Source of the DNA: CAG-390 sp045636385
GTDB taxonomy: Bacteria; Bacillota; Clostridia; Oscillospirales; CAG-272
Direction of reading: 5' to 3'
DNA: 64,000 nt
Assembly (NCBI GenBank): GCA_045636385.1
Contig: JAZTXK010000052.1
Coordinates: forward strand, 49,261 to 113,260
Translations under genes and position numbers: made by a program
Notes under the pieces: model-generated
Told to the model about the DNA's origin: nothing
The model's input: the letters and a program-made list of their open reading frames with translations, nothing else
The model's database searches: none
Part shown: positions 31,571-39,821 of the stretch, one piece after another
Layout: every line of letters begins with the position of its first letter
Numbering within the stretch: the first letter of the stretch is position 1

Positions 31571-32652
31571 AGCCGAAAGAATACATAGAATTCTTAAACA
31601 AGATCGAAAAACTCAAATGCAACACGCGGCATTCGTGGACCTCGAGCGGACGGCACGAAAGTGTTGCAGAGCATTCGTGGCGACTCGCGGTAATGGTCAT
31701 GCTCTGCGCCGACGAATATACCGACATTGACATAAACAAGGTAATAAAAATGTGCCTTATCCACGATTTCGGCGAGGCGGTCACGGGCGACATTCCCGCT
31801 TTCAACAAAACCTCCGAGCACGAAAAAGAAGAGGATTCGGCTGTCAAAACAATGCTTTCTTCCCTGCCCTCCCCGATGCGTGAAGAATTCTCCGAGCTTT
31901 TTGACGAAATAAACGCACTCGCAACACCCGAGGCAAAGCTCTTCAAGTCGCTTGACAATCTTGAGGCGCTCGTCTCGCACAACGAAGCCGATATTTCGAC
32001 GTGGATCCCGCTTGAATATGAGGAAAATCTCCGCTACGGTCAGAAAAACTGCGAATGGTCGGAGTGGACGCGTAAATTGAGGGAAGAGGTAAAGAAAGAT
32101 TCGTTGAGAAAGATTGAGAACAATATAGAACAACTTATCTTAATCAAACCCTCTGCCGAATACGCAGATCAAATAAAAGAATACCGTGGGGAGTTTCTTG
32201 ACACTGGCGACTCGATGGACGGAACCGGTTCTCTGCGCAGATTTGAAGACCCGCTCGGTTTCATACAAAAATGCAAGGAATACGAATCTCCCGAAACTCT
32301 GCCCGCAGATCGTGTCTTGGCAACACAATTTATGCTTGTCCAAAAAAGTGACGGCAAAGTACTCGGTATGATTCAAGTAAGGCATTATTTCAACGATTAT
32401 CTTGAAAAATTTGGTGGGCACATAGGTTATTCTGTAAGACCGAGTGAAAGGCGCAAGGGATATGCAAAACAAATGCTGAAAATGGCGCTTCCTTTCTGCC
32501 GCGAGATCGGGCTTGATAAGGTGCTGATTACCTGTATTGATGGCAACATCGGGAGCGAAAATACCATTCTCGCAAACGGTGGTGTTTATGAATCCACGGT
32601 ACACGAGCCGGATAGAAATGTTGATTTGAAAAGGTTTTGGATAACACTATGA
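31567..32652 (+). CDS. HD-domain nucleotidase fused to a GNAT acetyltransferase
   Basis: A 361-residue two-domain protein. Residues 1-200 are an HD_3/YfbR-like phosphohydrolase: His36 in SVAEHSWRLAV, His66-Asp67 in CLIHDFGEAVTGD and Asp130 in FKSLDNLEALV; relatives remove phosphate from 5'-deoxynucleotides. Residues about 205-361 are a GNAT domain with the acetyl-CoA loop RPSERRKGYAKQMLKMALPF, close to YD-type acetyltransferases. There is no stop or frameshift between the parts. It overlaps genes on both sides by four bases. The combination is unusual. Confidence 0.85.
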   Translation: MKPKEYIEFLNKIEKLKCNTRHSWTSSGRHESVAEHSWRLAVMVMLCADEYTDIDINKVIKMCLIHDFGEAVTGDIPAFNKTSEHEKEEDSAVKTMLSSLPSPMREEFSELFDEINALATPEAKLFKSLDNLEALVSHNEADISTWIPLEYEENLRYGQKNCEWSEWTRKLREEVKKDSLRKIENNIEQLILIKPSAEYADQIKEYRGEFLDTGDSMDGTGSLRRFEDPLGFIQKCKEYESPETLPADRVLATQFMLVQKSDGKVLGMIQVRHYFNDYLEKFGGHIGYSVRPSERRKGYAKQMLKMALPFCREIGLDKVLITCIDGNIGSENTILANGGVYESTVHEPDRNVDLKRFWITL

Positions 32653-33152
32653 GAGAAATAACCACAACACGCCTGACCCTCGGTGCAATACGCGAATGCG
32701 ACTTCGACGCGCTGATGGCGATATTCAAAAGTGACGTGGTCAAGGCGACCTATATGGTTCCCGATCTGCCCACGCGCGAGGATGAGATGAAGCTCTTCTC
32801 TGCCCTCCGCGCACTTTCCGAGAGGGAGGACAGATACGTTTTCGGCATCTTCCTCGGCGACAGGCTGATAGGAATGCTCAATGACACCGAGATAAACGGT
32901 GTCAATATCGAAATGGGCTACGCTCTGCATCCCGATTATCACAATCAAGGCTTCGCAACCGAGGCGTTCGGTGCGGTGATCAAGCATCTGTTCTCGAAAG
33001 GCTTCGAGGTGATCCTTGCGGGCGCATTCGAGGAAAACACCGCAAGCATGCGCGTTATGGAAAAGTGCGGTATGAAGCGCACCAAAATGACCGCCGAGAT
33101 CGAGTACCGCGGGATAACGCACAAGTGCGTTTATTATTCGATCAAAAAGTAA
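32649..33152 (+). CDS. GNAT acetyltransferase (RimJ/RimL-like)
   Basis: A 167-residue N-acetyltransferase of the RimJ/RimL type: it starts MREITTTRLTLGAIRECDFD, has MGYALHPDYHNQGFATEAFG as the acetyl-CoA binding motif and ENTASMRVMEKCGMKRTK as the C-terminal signature. ATG at 32649 overlaps the previous stop (ATGA). Substrate may be a protein N-terminus or a small amine. Confidence 0.88.
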   Translation: MREITTTRLTLGAIRECDFDALMAIFKSDVVKATYMVPDLPTREDEMKLFSALRALSEREDRYVFGIFLGDRLIGMLNDTEINGVNIEMGYALHPDYHNQGFATEAFGAVIKHLFSKGFEVILAGAFEENTASMRVMEKCGMKRTKMTAEIEYRGITHKCVYYSIKK

Positions 33153-33162
33153 CCTATATTTT

Positions 33163-33203
33163 GACCTCGCATATTATGTAATGATATTACAATATGCGAG
33201 GTC
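33163..33203 (+). promoter_or_regulatory. Hairpin covering the ribosome binding site of the SOD-like gene
   Basis: The perfect 13-bp arms GACCTCGCATATT and complement (33163-33175 and 33191-33203) enclose an inner GTAAT-GAT-ATTAC dyad. The right arm includes the GAGG ribosome binding site 5 bases before ATG 33207. There is no U-tract, so it is more likely a translation control or RNA stability element than a terminator. Confidence 0.6.
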
Positions 33204-33206
33204 AGT

Positions 33207-33707
33207 ATGTATCACAAAAGCAACAATATCAATATAAACGCGATTCTGCGCGGTCTGCCCGATGCGGTGGCAACGGTTCGCGGCGGCGCGGAATACCCGG
33301 ATATAAGCGGAAGCGTCAAGTTTTATCAGACCGCGCGGGGTGTGCTTACTCTTGCGGAGATCTTCAACCTTCCCATTACGACAGAGAAATGCGCTAACAA
33401 TATTTTCGCATTCCACATTCACTCGGGCGCGTCCTGCACGGGCAACGCCGAGGATGAATTTGCCGACGCGGGCACGCATTATAATCCCACGGATTGCCCG
33501 CATCCCTACCACGCGGGCGATATGCCGCCTCTCTTCTCCGCGGACGGCACGGCTTTTCTCGCCTTTCTCTCAGACCGATTCACGGCGGACGAGATCGTCG
33601 GCAAGACCGTCATAATCCACGATAAGCCCGACGATTTCACCACCCAGCCCTCGGGCAATGCGGGAAAGAAGATCGCCTGCGGAGAGATTATGGGAGTGAG
33701 AAGATAG
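33207..33707 (+). CDS. Cu/Zn superoxide dismutase-like protein, no signal peptide
   Basis: A 166-residue protein with the Cu/Zn SOD fold signature: FAFHIHSGASC, the AGTHYNPTDCPHPYHAGDMP metal loop and the C-terminal Cu-ligand region VIIHDKPDDFTTQPSGNAG ending in KIACGEI. All expected ligands (His-x-His, three His and Asp of the zinc loop, His of IHD) are present, as are two Cys for the disulfide. Bacterial forms are usually exported; this one has no signal peptide. The gene ends in TAG and is followed by a strong terminator. Confidence 0.87.
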   Translation: MYHKSNNININAILRGLPDAVATVRGGAEYPDISGSVKFYQTARGVLTLAEIFNLPITTEKCANNIFAFHIHSGASCTGNAEDEFADAGTHYNPTDCPHPYHAGDMPPLFSADGTAFLAFLSDRFTADEIVGKTVIIHDKPDDFTTQPSGNAGKKIACGEIMGVRR

Positions 33708-33714
33708 CAACAAA

Positions 33715-33738
33715 GGATAGCCCGGAATCGGGCTATCC
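33715..33738. terminator. Bidirectional terminator between convergent operons
   Basis: A 10-bp stem GGATAGCCCG/CGGGCTATCC with a GAAT loop followed by TGTTTTATT on the plus strand. It ends the SOD operon and lies 8 bases after the end of the convergent ABC-2 permease gene. Confidence 0.8.
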
Positions 33739-33745
33739 TGTTTTA

Positions 33746-35662
33746 TTAAAGTATTATAAATAAAGCAATAAGCATCCCCGTCGGTATGACGAGATAGGTC
33801 TTTTTCAAAAATCGCGAAAGCATACAGATCGCAGCCGAAAAGATCACGGATACCGTACATCCGACAGCGTATTTTGAAGCCATAGCGCACCATATTGGCA
33901 TTGAAAACGTCGTTTCCATAATGCTCGCAAGCGAAAACGATGCCTTCGGAAGCGGAAAATAGCGTAACAGAAAGATCATATCTATCCCCGAAAACACCGC
34001 ACATACAACTGAGGAAACGATAGCGGCAAAAATGAGCTTGGTTTTGTGTAAGGTTTCCATTCCGCTTGCAGTGGTCTGCGCAATACGGTAAAATCCCGTT
34101 TTGTACTCGTTTTCATATATTCCGCAGAAAAAGAGCAGCAGGAAAATATACAGTATAATATCGGAGCCGCTGTTGAAAAAGTTTATCCATCCCGTGTCGT
34201 AAATGATCTTTGCGTCAATTCCCTTATCGGCGGCGTCATCTATGCGGGCGCATTGAAGCAACAGCTTTGAGTATGCGAACTGCTCTGCCGACGCAATTGA
34301 ATGCTCATCAAGGTAGGCTCGATACTCCTCGCCCGTTATCAGACCGCTCACGGCGGCGTTTCTCATTGAATCGAATTTTGACAGCACTTCCCTGCATTCG
34401 GCGAGCTTACCCGAAATCAGCGTGCGTTTTTCTTCGGTCAAATCACCGCTCAACTCATAGCACCGTTCACGGTAGTAATCCTCGGCAGGGTCGCGTCCGC
34501 GATCATTTGCATAGCAAAATGCGAGCTTTATACATATCATAACCGCGCAAAGGATGATGAGCTGCGATTTTACAAAGGTTTTCTTTGCCTCAGAAAAGAG
34601 CAGACTCCTTCTGCGTGGCTTTATGCGCGGTAGCAGTGAAACAATACGCTCCTTCGCCTTTCCGATAAATCCGAGGAGCTTTCTATCGATCCCCTCCATA
34701 CGGGAGCTTGCCAAACCTCTGAAAAACAAGAAGTAAAAAAGAAACGCGGAAAGCAGACAGGCGGTTATGAGAACGGTAAACAGGATCACCGTTAAGTCTA
34801 TCGATCGGTCGAAAAAATTGATCGACCGATAGCGCTCGAATACAGGGTCTGTCAGCGCAGCGGAATAATAATTCAAGAGATTCGACATTGCGCCCACCGA
34901 AAGTATATAACCCGCCCCGATCGAACCGAGCGAAAGCGTGATCGACGCGAGATAGCTCCTTGTAACCACTGCGCAGAGTGCGGCAAAAAGTGAGAGACAA
35001 AAGAGATTAAACGTTTTTATCGCGAGCGACGTAACCAGATACTCTATCACCGAGATCCCATAAGGGCAATACGCGAAACACTCGACTGAGCATAGCGGAG
35101 CGGTCGGCGAGGACAAACCGAACCGCAAGGCGATGCCCAAGAGGCTTGAAAGCATCAGCAATATGCAAATGATGATGGATGAGCACGCCAAGACCGATAT
35201 CTTTGCCGTAATGCTTCGCCGTCCGCGCGACATCATATAAAGCAGCTTTTCTGTTCCGTTATCGAACTCCGACATTGATACAAGCACGCCCGAAAGGACT
35301 GCGGCAACGAGCATAAGAAGATCGTCGGCTTTATTATCGAAGAACTCATTCCATCCACAAACCTTTTCGGGTCGCATGTCGCTCTCGAGCAGCTCGGAAT
35401 AGTGCTTTATCACGTCGCGCTGATAACGGGTCATATAGTGCTCGGCATCCGACAAAGCCTCGTACTCAAGCAGATTTCGCTCGGCTACGCGGATGACGTA
35501 CCCGATATTATCCTCATACCTCGTGATATATTCATCATTTGTTGGCGAATAGAGATTTCCGAAAAGGCAGAAAAGGAAATTGAGTATCAACAGTGCGGCG
35601 CAGAGATACTTGAATCCGACCGAGCGTATGAGCTTTTGGGATTCAAATCGAAAAAGCTTCAT
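33746..35662 (-). CDS. ABC-2 type transporter permease, double-length
   Basis: A 638-residue membrane protein with about twelve helices in two halves, each starting with a cytoplasmic segment (FRFESQKLIRSVGFKYL and LFSEAKKTFVKSQLIIL), then a large polar loop, then helices. This duplicated architecture is known in ABC-2 permeases of Bacillota. It works with the adjacent ATPase; ATG overlaps the ATPase stop by four bases. The substrate is unknown, but the gene set with a lipoprotein suggests export or cell-envelope maintenance. Confidence 0.82.
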   Translation of the reverse strand: MKLFRFESQKLIRSVGFKYLCAALLILNFLFCLFGNLYSPTNDEYITRYEDNIGYVIRVAERNLLEYEALSDAEHYMTRYQRDVIKHYSELLESDMRPEKVCGWNEFFDNKADDLLMLVAAVLSGVLVSMSEFDNGTEKLLYMMSRGRRSITAKISVLACSSIIICILLMLSSLLGIALRFGLSSPTAPLCSVECFAYCPYGISVIEYLVTSLAIKTFNLFCLSLFAALCAVVTRSYLASITLSLGSIGAGYILSVGAMSNLLNYYSAALTDPVFERYRSINFFDRSIDLTVILFTVLITACLLSAFLFYFLFFRGLASSRMEGIDRKLLGFIGKAKERIVSLLPRIKPRRRSLLFSEAKKTFVKSQLIILCAVMICIKLAFCYANDRGRDPAEDYYRERCYELSGDLTEEKRTLISGKLAECREVLSKFDSMRNAAVSGLITGEEYRAYLDEHSIASAEQFAYSKLLLQCARIDDAADKGIDAKIIYDTGWINFFNSGSDIILYIFLLLFFCGIYENEYKTGFYRIAQTTASGMETLHKTKLIFAAIVSSVVCAVFSGIDMIFLLRYFPLPKASFSLASIMETTFSMPIWCAMASKYAVGCTVSVIFSAAICMLSRFLKKTYLVIPTGMLIALFIIL

Positions 35663-36354
35663 ATCACATCACCAAAAAAAGAGAGATACTGTGCCTCAAG
35701 CGCACCGCCAAGCTCAGCAAGCGTAGCAACGCCTTTTTTCATAAAGATGACCTCGTCAGCGAGCTTTTCAACGTCCGAAACGATATGAGTCGCCCATATG
35801 ACCGTCCTATTCGCAGAGATTTCCGAAATAAACTCGCGCAGAGAGACGCGCTGTTTCGGGTCGAGACCCGCCGTCGGCTCGTCGAGAATAAGTATCTCGG
35901 GGTCGCCGAGAATAGCCGTACAAAGTGAAAGCCTCTGCTTCATTCCGCCCGAAAGCGCGGATATTTTTCTGTCGGGAACGTCGGAAAGCTCAACGCGCTC
36001 GAGGAGATAATCAATCTCGCCCTCTCTCTCGGGTGGAAGCTTTTTAAGCTCCGCGATATAGAGCAAGAATTCCTTGACGGCAAAATTCGGATACATAGCG
36101 GGATATTGCGGCATATATCCGACCTTTGAGCGATAGGCAAGTCCGCTTTTTCCAATCGCCTCGCCACAGTAAAGGACCTCTCCACCGCTCGGCTTGAGCA
36201 GTCCCGCAAGGATATTCATCAAGGTTGTCTTACCGCTTCCGTTAGGTCCTAAAAGGGCGTAGATACCGTGACAGAGTGACAGAGAAACTTCACGCAGAGC
36301 CTCAACCTTACCGTATTTTTTCGATATATTTTTGATCTCAATTACGTTTTTCAA
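35659..36354 (-). CDS. ABC transporter ATP-binding protein (ABC-2 type)
   Basis: A 231-residue ATPase with Walker A GPNGSGKTTLMN (33-44), YMPQYPAMYPNF Q-loop, signature LSGGMKQRLSL, Walker B ILILDEPTAGLDP and switch His in WATHIVSDVEKL. Members of this DRA-like family drive drug, bacteriocin or polysaccharide export. It overlaps the end of the lipoprotein gene by 17 bases, indicating one operon of lipoprotein, ATPase and permease. Confidence 0.92.
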   Translation of the reverse strand: MKNVIEIKNISKKYGKVEALREVSLSLCHGIYALLGPNGSGKTTLMNILAGLLKPSGGEVLYCGEAIGKSGLAYRSKVGYMPQYPAMYPNFAVKEFLLYIAELKKLPPEREGEIDYLLERVELSDVPDRKISALSGGMKQRLSLCTAILGDPEILILDEPTAGLDPKQRVSLREFISEISANRTVIWATHIVSDVEKLADEVIFMKKGVATLAELGGALEAQYLSFFGDVI

Positions 36355-37507
36355 TTTCCGCCACCTTGACCTCTCCGCTTACAATGTTGATAAGCAAATA
36401 TACATTATCATCACGCGCGATAATACCGTTTTCATCGGGTTCTGTGTAGTGGTAGGCTTCAACCGCTATCCAATCTCCGACGCCGTCACGAATGAGCATA
36501 GTAGAATGCCACATAATTTCACATCCCATTCCATCGAGATCGCAGAGCAAACGCTCGTTCGAGCCGTCGGGATCGCAGATGTAATATTTTCCGCCGCAAC
36601 GGTCGTAATACTCTTTCGGCTCATCGGAATCCTCATAGAGATATAACCCGAGGTATTTCGATTCGCCGTGCTTTGCATACACGATCTTACCGCCGTAAAT
36701 GACAGGCACCGACGCAATCTCATCAGAGATCAATATCTCTTCTCCGCTGACCGTATTAACGGCTGTGAGTTTAAAACAATATGCATTTGTGTCCTTATAA
36801 ACACCGTTAGTCTCAAATCTGTAATAATAATCTCCGCTGATTTTTTCGATCTTATCGGTTTTATCACCGTCTTTGCGGTTTTGGTATTCCCGATCTGTGG
36901 AATAATAACTGTCGTCTCCCAACACGTGCCAATAAAGCCTGCCGTCCTTTTCTGTCACAAACTGATGAGACTGCTTTGTAGGCTCCTCGGTGAGCGTCTC
37001 AATTGCTCCGCTTGAAAGATCAAATCGGCAAAGATCGTATGTATTTCGCATATTTTGATCCAAGTACGCGATATTAAAATACAACTCCGAGCCGTTCAGA
37101 GCCATATCGCGAAGACTTCCCTCCTCGGGCTCGTAAACAACTTCAAACATACCGGTCTCCATGTCAAAGCGGCAAAGTCTTTCCTTATATTCGCCCCAGC
37201 CGCTGCCGTCCTTCAGATAATAAATGTATTTTCCGAAAGTCTCAACGCTCGATCCATCGACGCTGTAGAAGGGACAGCCTGAGGTATTATGAAAGCAGAG
37301 CGGATCGGGACACACGGGCACCACGCTTGCCGAATAGGGACTGATGCGGTAAAGAACACCGCCCAGCATTGTATAGAGATAGTTATCAACATATTCATCG
37401 CCGATTGCCTCACTTACATCCCCGCCGATCAGAGATCCGTTATCCTTGCAGGATACGGAGCAGAACAGCATAGCTGCTGTCAAAAGCATTAAACACAGGT
37501 TTTTCAT
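36338..37507 (-). CDS. Lipoprotein with beta-propeller-like repeats (DUF5050-like)
   Basis: About 389 residues. A lipoprotein signal (LLTAAMLFCSVSC, cysteine at residue 21 counted from ATG 37507) is followed by repeated modules in which a short YLYTMLGGVLYRI or LCRFDMETGMFEVV strand pair recurs, as in DUF5050/prolow-density receptor-like propellers. ATG 37507 has AAAGGA upstream; the frame is open to 37537. It is co-transcribed with the ABC-2 ATPase and permease and may be the extracytoplasmic sensor or binding partner of that transporter. Function unproven. Confidence 0.75.
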   Translation of the reverse strand: MKNLCLMLLTAAMLFCSVSCKDNGSLIGGDVSEAIGDEYVDNYLYTMLGGVLYRISPYSASVVPVCPDPLCFHNTSGCPFYSVDGSSVETFGKYIYYLKDGSGWGEYKERLCRFDMETGMFEVVYEPEEGSLRDMALNGSELYFNIAYLDQNMRNTYDLCRFDLSSGAIETLTEEPTKQSHQFVTEKDGRLYWHVLGDDSYYSTDREYQNRKDGDKTDKIEKISGDYYYRFETNGVYKDTNAYCFKLTAVNTVSGEEILISDEIASVPVIYGGKIVYAKHGESKYLGLYLYEDSDEPKEYYDRCGGKYYICDPDGSNERLLCDLDGMGCEIMWHSTMLIRDGVGDWIAVEAYHYTEPDENGIIARDDNVYLLINIVSGEVKVAEIEKRN

Positions 37508-37535
37508 ACCGTTTTTTCCTTTCTTAACCGTATTC

Positions 37536-37563
37536 ATACTATAAGACCGAAAAAAACGCTCAA
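37536..37563 (-). promoter_or_regulatory. Possible promoter of the lipoprotein-ABC-2 operon
   Basis: Minus-strand TTGAGC and TAGTAT with a 16-bp spacer, 28 bases before the start codon. Weaker than other promoters in the window. Confidence 0.35.
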
Positions 37564-37606
37564 GGTTTCACAAAATTAAAAAATTTTTCTATAAAAAAGA
37601 AAAAGG

Positions 37607-37634
37607 CTGCAAGCACGACTTGCATCCCTTTTTC
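37607..37634 (-). terminator. Terminator of rpsT
   Basis: Minus-strand hairpin AAAAAGG-GATGCAAG/CTTGCA-GCCTTTTT followed by a T-rich run (TTTTTCTTTTTT), 13 bases after the rpsT stop. Confidence 0.75.
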
Positions 37635-37646
37635 TATATTATGGGT

Positions 37647-37910
37647 TTACGCGAGTTTGTTGAGGGCGAGTGTGAACTGGCTCTTCTTGTGTGCAGCAGC
37701 ATTCTTGTGAATGATACCGCGAGCAGCAGCCTGGTCAACACACTTTACTGCAACCTTGTATGCCTCGGTAGCAGCAGCCTTATCACCCGACTCAACAGCA
37801 GCATAGAACTTCTTGATGATAGTCTTCATCTTGGTGTTCGCAATCTTGTTCTTAAGAGTCTTCTTCTCGATAACAAGAATACGCTTCTTTGCGGACTTAA
37901 TGTTTGCCAT
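37647..37910 (-). CDS. rpsT: 30S ribosomal protein S20
   Basis: An 87-residue, lysine-rich, all-helical protein starting MANIKSAKKRILVIEKKTL, standard for bS20, which binds 16S rRNA early in small-subunit assembly. ATG at 37910 is preceded by GGGAGGTG; an in-frame GTG at 37919 lies inside that binding site. It is monocistronic between its own promoter and terminator. Confidence 0.96.
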   Translation of the reverse strand: MANIKSAKKRILVIEKKTLKNKIANTKMKTIIKKFYAAVESGDKAAATEAYKVAVKCVDQAAARGIIHKNAAAHKKSQFTLALNKLA

Positions 37911-37933
37911 TAGATTCACCTCCCTGTTTTTGT

Positions 37934-38011
37934 GTATTCGCTACGCCTGAGAGGTTACGCCACGAATACTTCACATTTGAATATTATACCACAAAATCTT
38001 CCGAATTGCAA
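37934..38011 (-). promoter_or_regulatory. rpsT promoter and structured leader
   Basis: Promoter TTGCAA and TATAAT with 17-bp spacing and extended TGG -10 (37983-38011). In the leader, GTATTCG and CGAATAC (37963-37969 and 37934-37940) bracket a 22-base region with GGCGTAA/AGGCGTAG blocks just before the Shine-Dalgarno. Ribosomal protein leaders often mediate feedback control, but this structure is not a family I can name. Confidence 0.75.
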
Positions 38012-38057
38012 TAGGTTTTTCAAAAATATTTTGCATTTTTTGAAGTTTTTTCGTTTT

Positions 38058-39818
38058 TTATTTTACCTTCATAGCCGCGATGCGCTCGGGGTCGGGCGTG
38101 ACGTAGGCTGTGTAATTCGTATGGTAAATTACGAGACCGGGTTTGCCCCCCGCGGGCTTCTTGATATGCTTTGCGAAAGCGTAATCGACGGGGATATTGT
38201 TGCCCTCTGCGGTCGAATTGAACGCTGCGATCTCTGCCGCCTCGGTCATGTCGAGTGCGGGCGGCTCCTCGCCGTCGGTCTTCATCAAAACGTGTGAACC
38301 GGGCACGCCCTTTGCGTGGAACCAGTAGTCGTCCTTCTCCGCGGTCTTGAAGGTGATATCCTCGTTTTGCAGATTGTTTCTGCCGCAGAGGACCTCGTAA
38401 CCGTTCGTGGTGATGTATTTGAGAGGCGTGCTCTTGATCGACTTTGCGGGTGCCGCGCCCTTTTTCTGTTTGAGATAACCGCCTTTTTCAAGCTCGAGGC
38501 GTATTCCCGCAAGGTCTGCGCCCGTCTCGGCACGCGAGAGCGCGTCTCGGACGGTGTAAAGATAGTCCGCCTCGGAGTTCGCAAGCTCAAGCTGACGGGT
38601 CAGCTCGCGGCGCGCGGTGTTGCATTTATTGTACTTTTTATATAGTTTCTGCGCGTTTTCGGACGGAGAAAGACGAGTATCGAGCTTGATCGTGCGCTCG
38701 GGGAAAGAACCGTCCTCGTTCATTTCGGAATAATCGGTAAGTCTTACCTCGCCGTCACCCTTTTTGAGGCGGTAGATATTTGCAACGATCAAGTCGGCAT
38801 CGCGCTTGAAATCCTCGCCCTGCTCGCACTCAACAAGCTCGGCATTCTGCGCCTCGATCTTGCGGAGAACGCGCGAGATCGCGGACGAAACGGTATGCTT
38901 GAGGTCGGAGGCGCGGTCGGTGACGAGTGCCGCACGGTCGCGCTCACCGAAATAGGTGTCGAGCAGCTTTGCAAAGCTTTCGTAGGTGCGCTGTGACTCC
39001 GCCGAATAATGCGTCAGCGGGAGGAATGAATACTCCGCGGGGCGGTTGCCGTCAAACACGGCAGAGGGAACGAATCTGCCCTCTCTGACGTCCGCAAACA
39101 CGCTTGAAAATACCTGCCAGAGGCGGAAAGGATCAATGCTACCACAATCCGCCGCCGTGTCTCCGGCAGCACGGAAGACGATCTCGCGCGCAACAACGGG
39201 TGCAACGCCGAAATAGCTCTGATTGATAAACTTCGCGGCGGACTGATCCCACGGTGCGGCGGTAAGGCGCGAAATAAAGCCTTCCATGTTTTCGGTCAGA
39301 GGATCGCACTTCCCTTCCTGCGCGGGGGGCATTTCGTAGCGCATACCGGGCAGGATCTGACGAAGTCTTGAGGTTGTGAAATCAACTGTACGAAGGGCGG
39401 TTATAATTCTTCCGTCCTCGTTTGCGAAGATAAGGTTCGAATTTTTGCCCATGATCTCGGCGATCAGGAGCTTTTTGCAATCGAATCCCATCTCGTCACG
39501 CGTGCCGAATTCAAAAACGGCGACACGCTCAAAGCCCTCCTGACGAACGTCGGTCAGGAACGCACCGCCGAGATGCTTTCGCAGAAGCATACAGAGCGAC
39601 GGTGGGACGGCGGGATTATCGCGCATATTTTCCGTGAAAGAAACACGCGGGTCGGATGCTCCGCAACGGAAAAGAAGCTTCTTTCCGCCCTCGCGTCCGC
39701 GCATCTGGAGAACGATCTCGTCGGCGCGCGGCTGATATACCTTTTCTATTCTTCCGCCGATCGCGGAAGTTCTGATCTCGGCAAGAACAGCCGAGAGGAA
39801 GCCTGCATCAAATGCCAT
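38058..39818 (-). CDS. rqcH: Ribosome quality control protein RqcH (NFACT family)
   Basis: A 586-residue NFACT protein, bacterial homologue of Rqc2, which binds stalled 50S-peptidyl-tRNA and adds alanine tails that mark the nascent chain for degradation. Architecture: NFACT-N (MAFDAGFLSAVLAEI, FTENMRDNPAVPPSLCMLLR), helix-hairpin-helix, long coiled coil (about 290-420), and the C-terminal NFACT-R domain (DDYWFHAKGVPGSHVLMKTD). Older annotation calls it fibronectin-binding protein. It begins 3 bases after the DMT transporter stop with AGGA upstream, so it is coupled to that operon. Confidence 0.92.
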   Translation of the reverse strand: MAFDAGFLSAVLAEIRTSAIGGRIEKVYQPRADEIVLQMRGREGGKKLLFRCGASDPRVSFTENMRDNPAVPPSLCMLLRKHLGGAFLTDVRQEGFERVAVFEFGTRDEMGFDCKKLLIAEIMGKNSNLIFANEDGRIITALRTVDFTTSRLRQILPGMRYEMPPAQEGKCDPLTENMEGFISRLTAAPWDQSAAKFINQSYFGVAPVVAREIVFRAAGDTAADCGSIDPFRLWQVFSSVFADVREGRFVPSAVFDGNRPAEYSFLPLTHYSAESQRTYESFAKLLDTYFGERDRAALVTDRASDLKHTVSSAISRVLRKIEAQNAELVECEQGEDFKRDADLIVANIYRLKKGDGEVRLTDYSEMNEDGSFPERTIKLDTRLSPSENAQKLYKKYNKCNTARRELTRQLELANSEADYLYTVRDALSRAETGADLAGIRLELEKGGYLKQKKGAAPAKSIKSTPLKYITTNGYEVLCGRNNLQNEDITFKTAEKDDYWFHAKGVPGSHVLMKTDGEEPPALDMTEAAEIAAFNSTAEGNNIPVDYAFAKHIKKPAGGKPGLVIYHTNYTAYVTPDPERIAAMKVK

Positions 39819-39821
39819 AAA

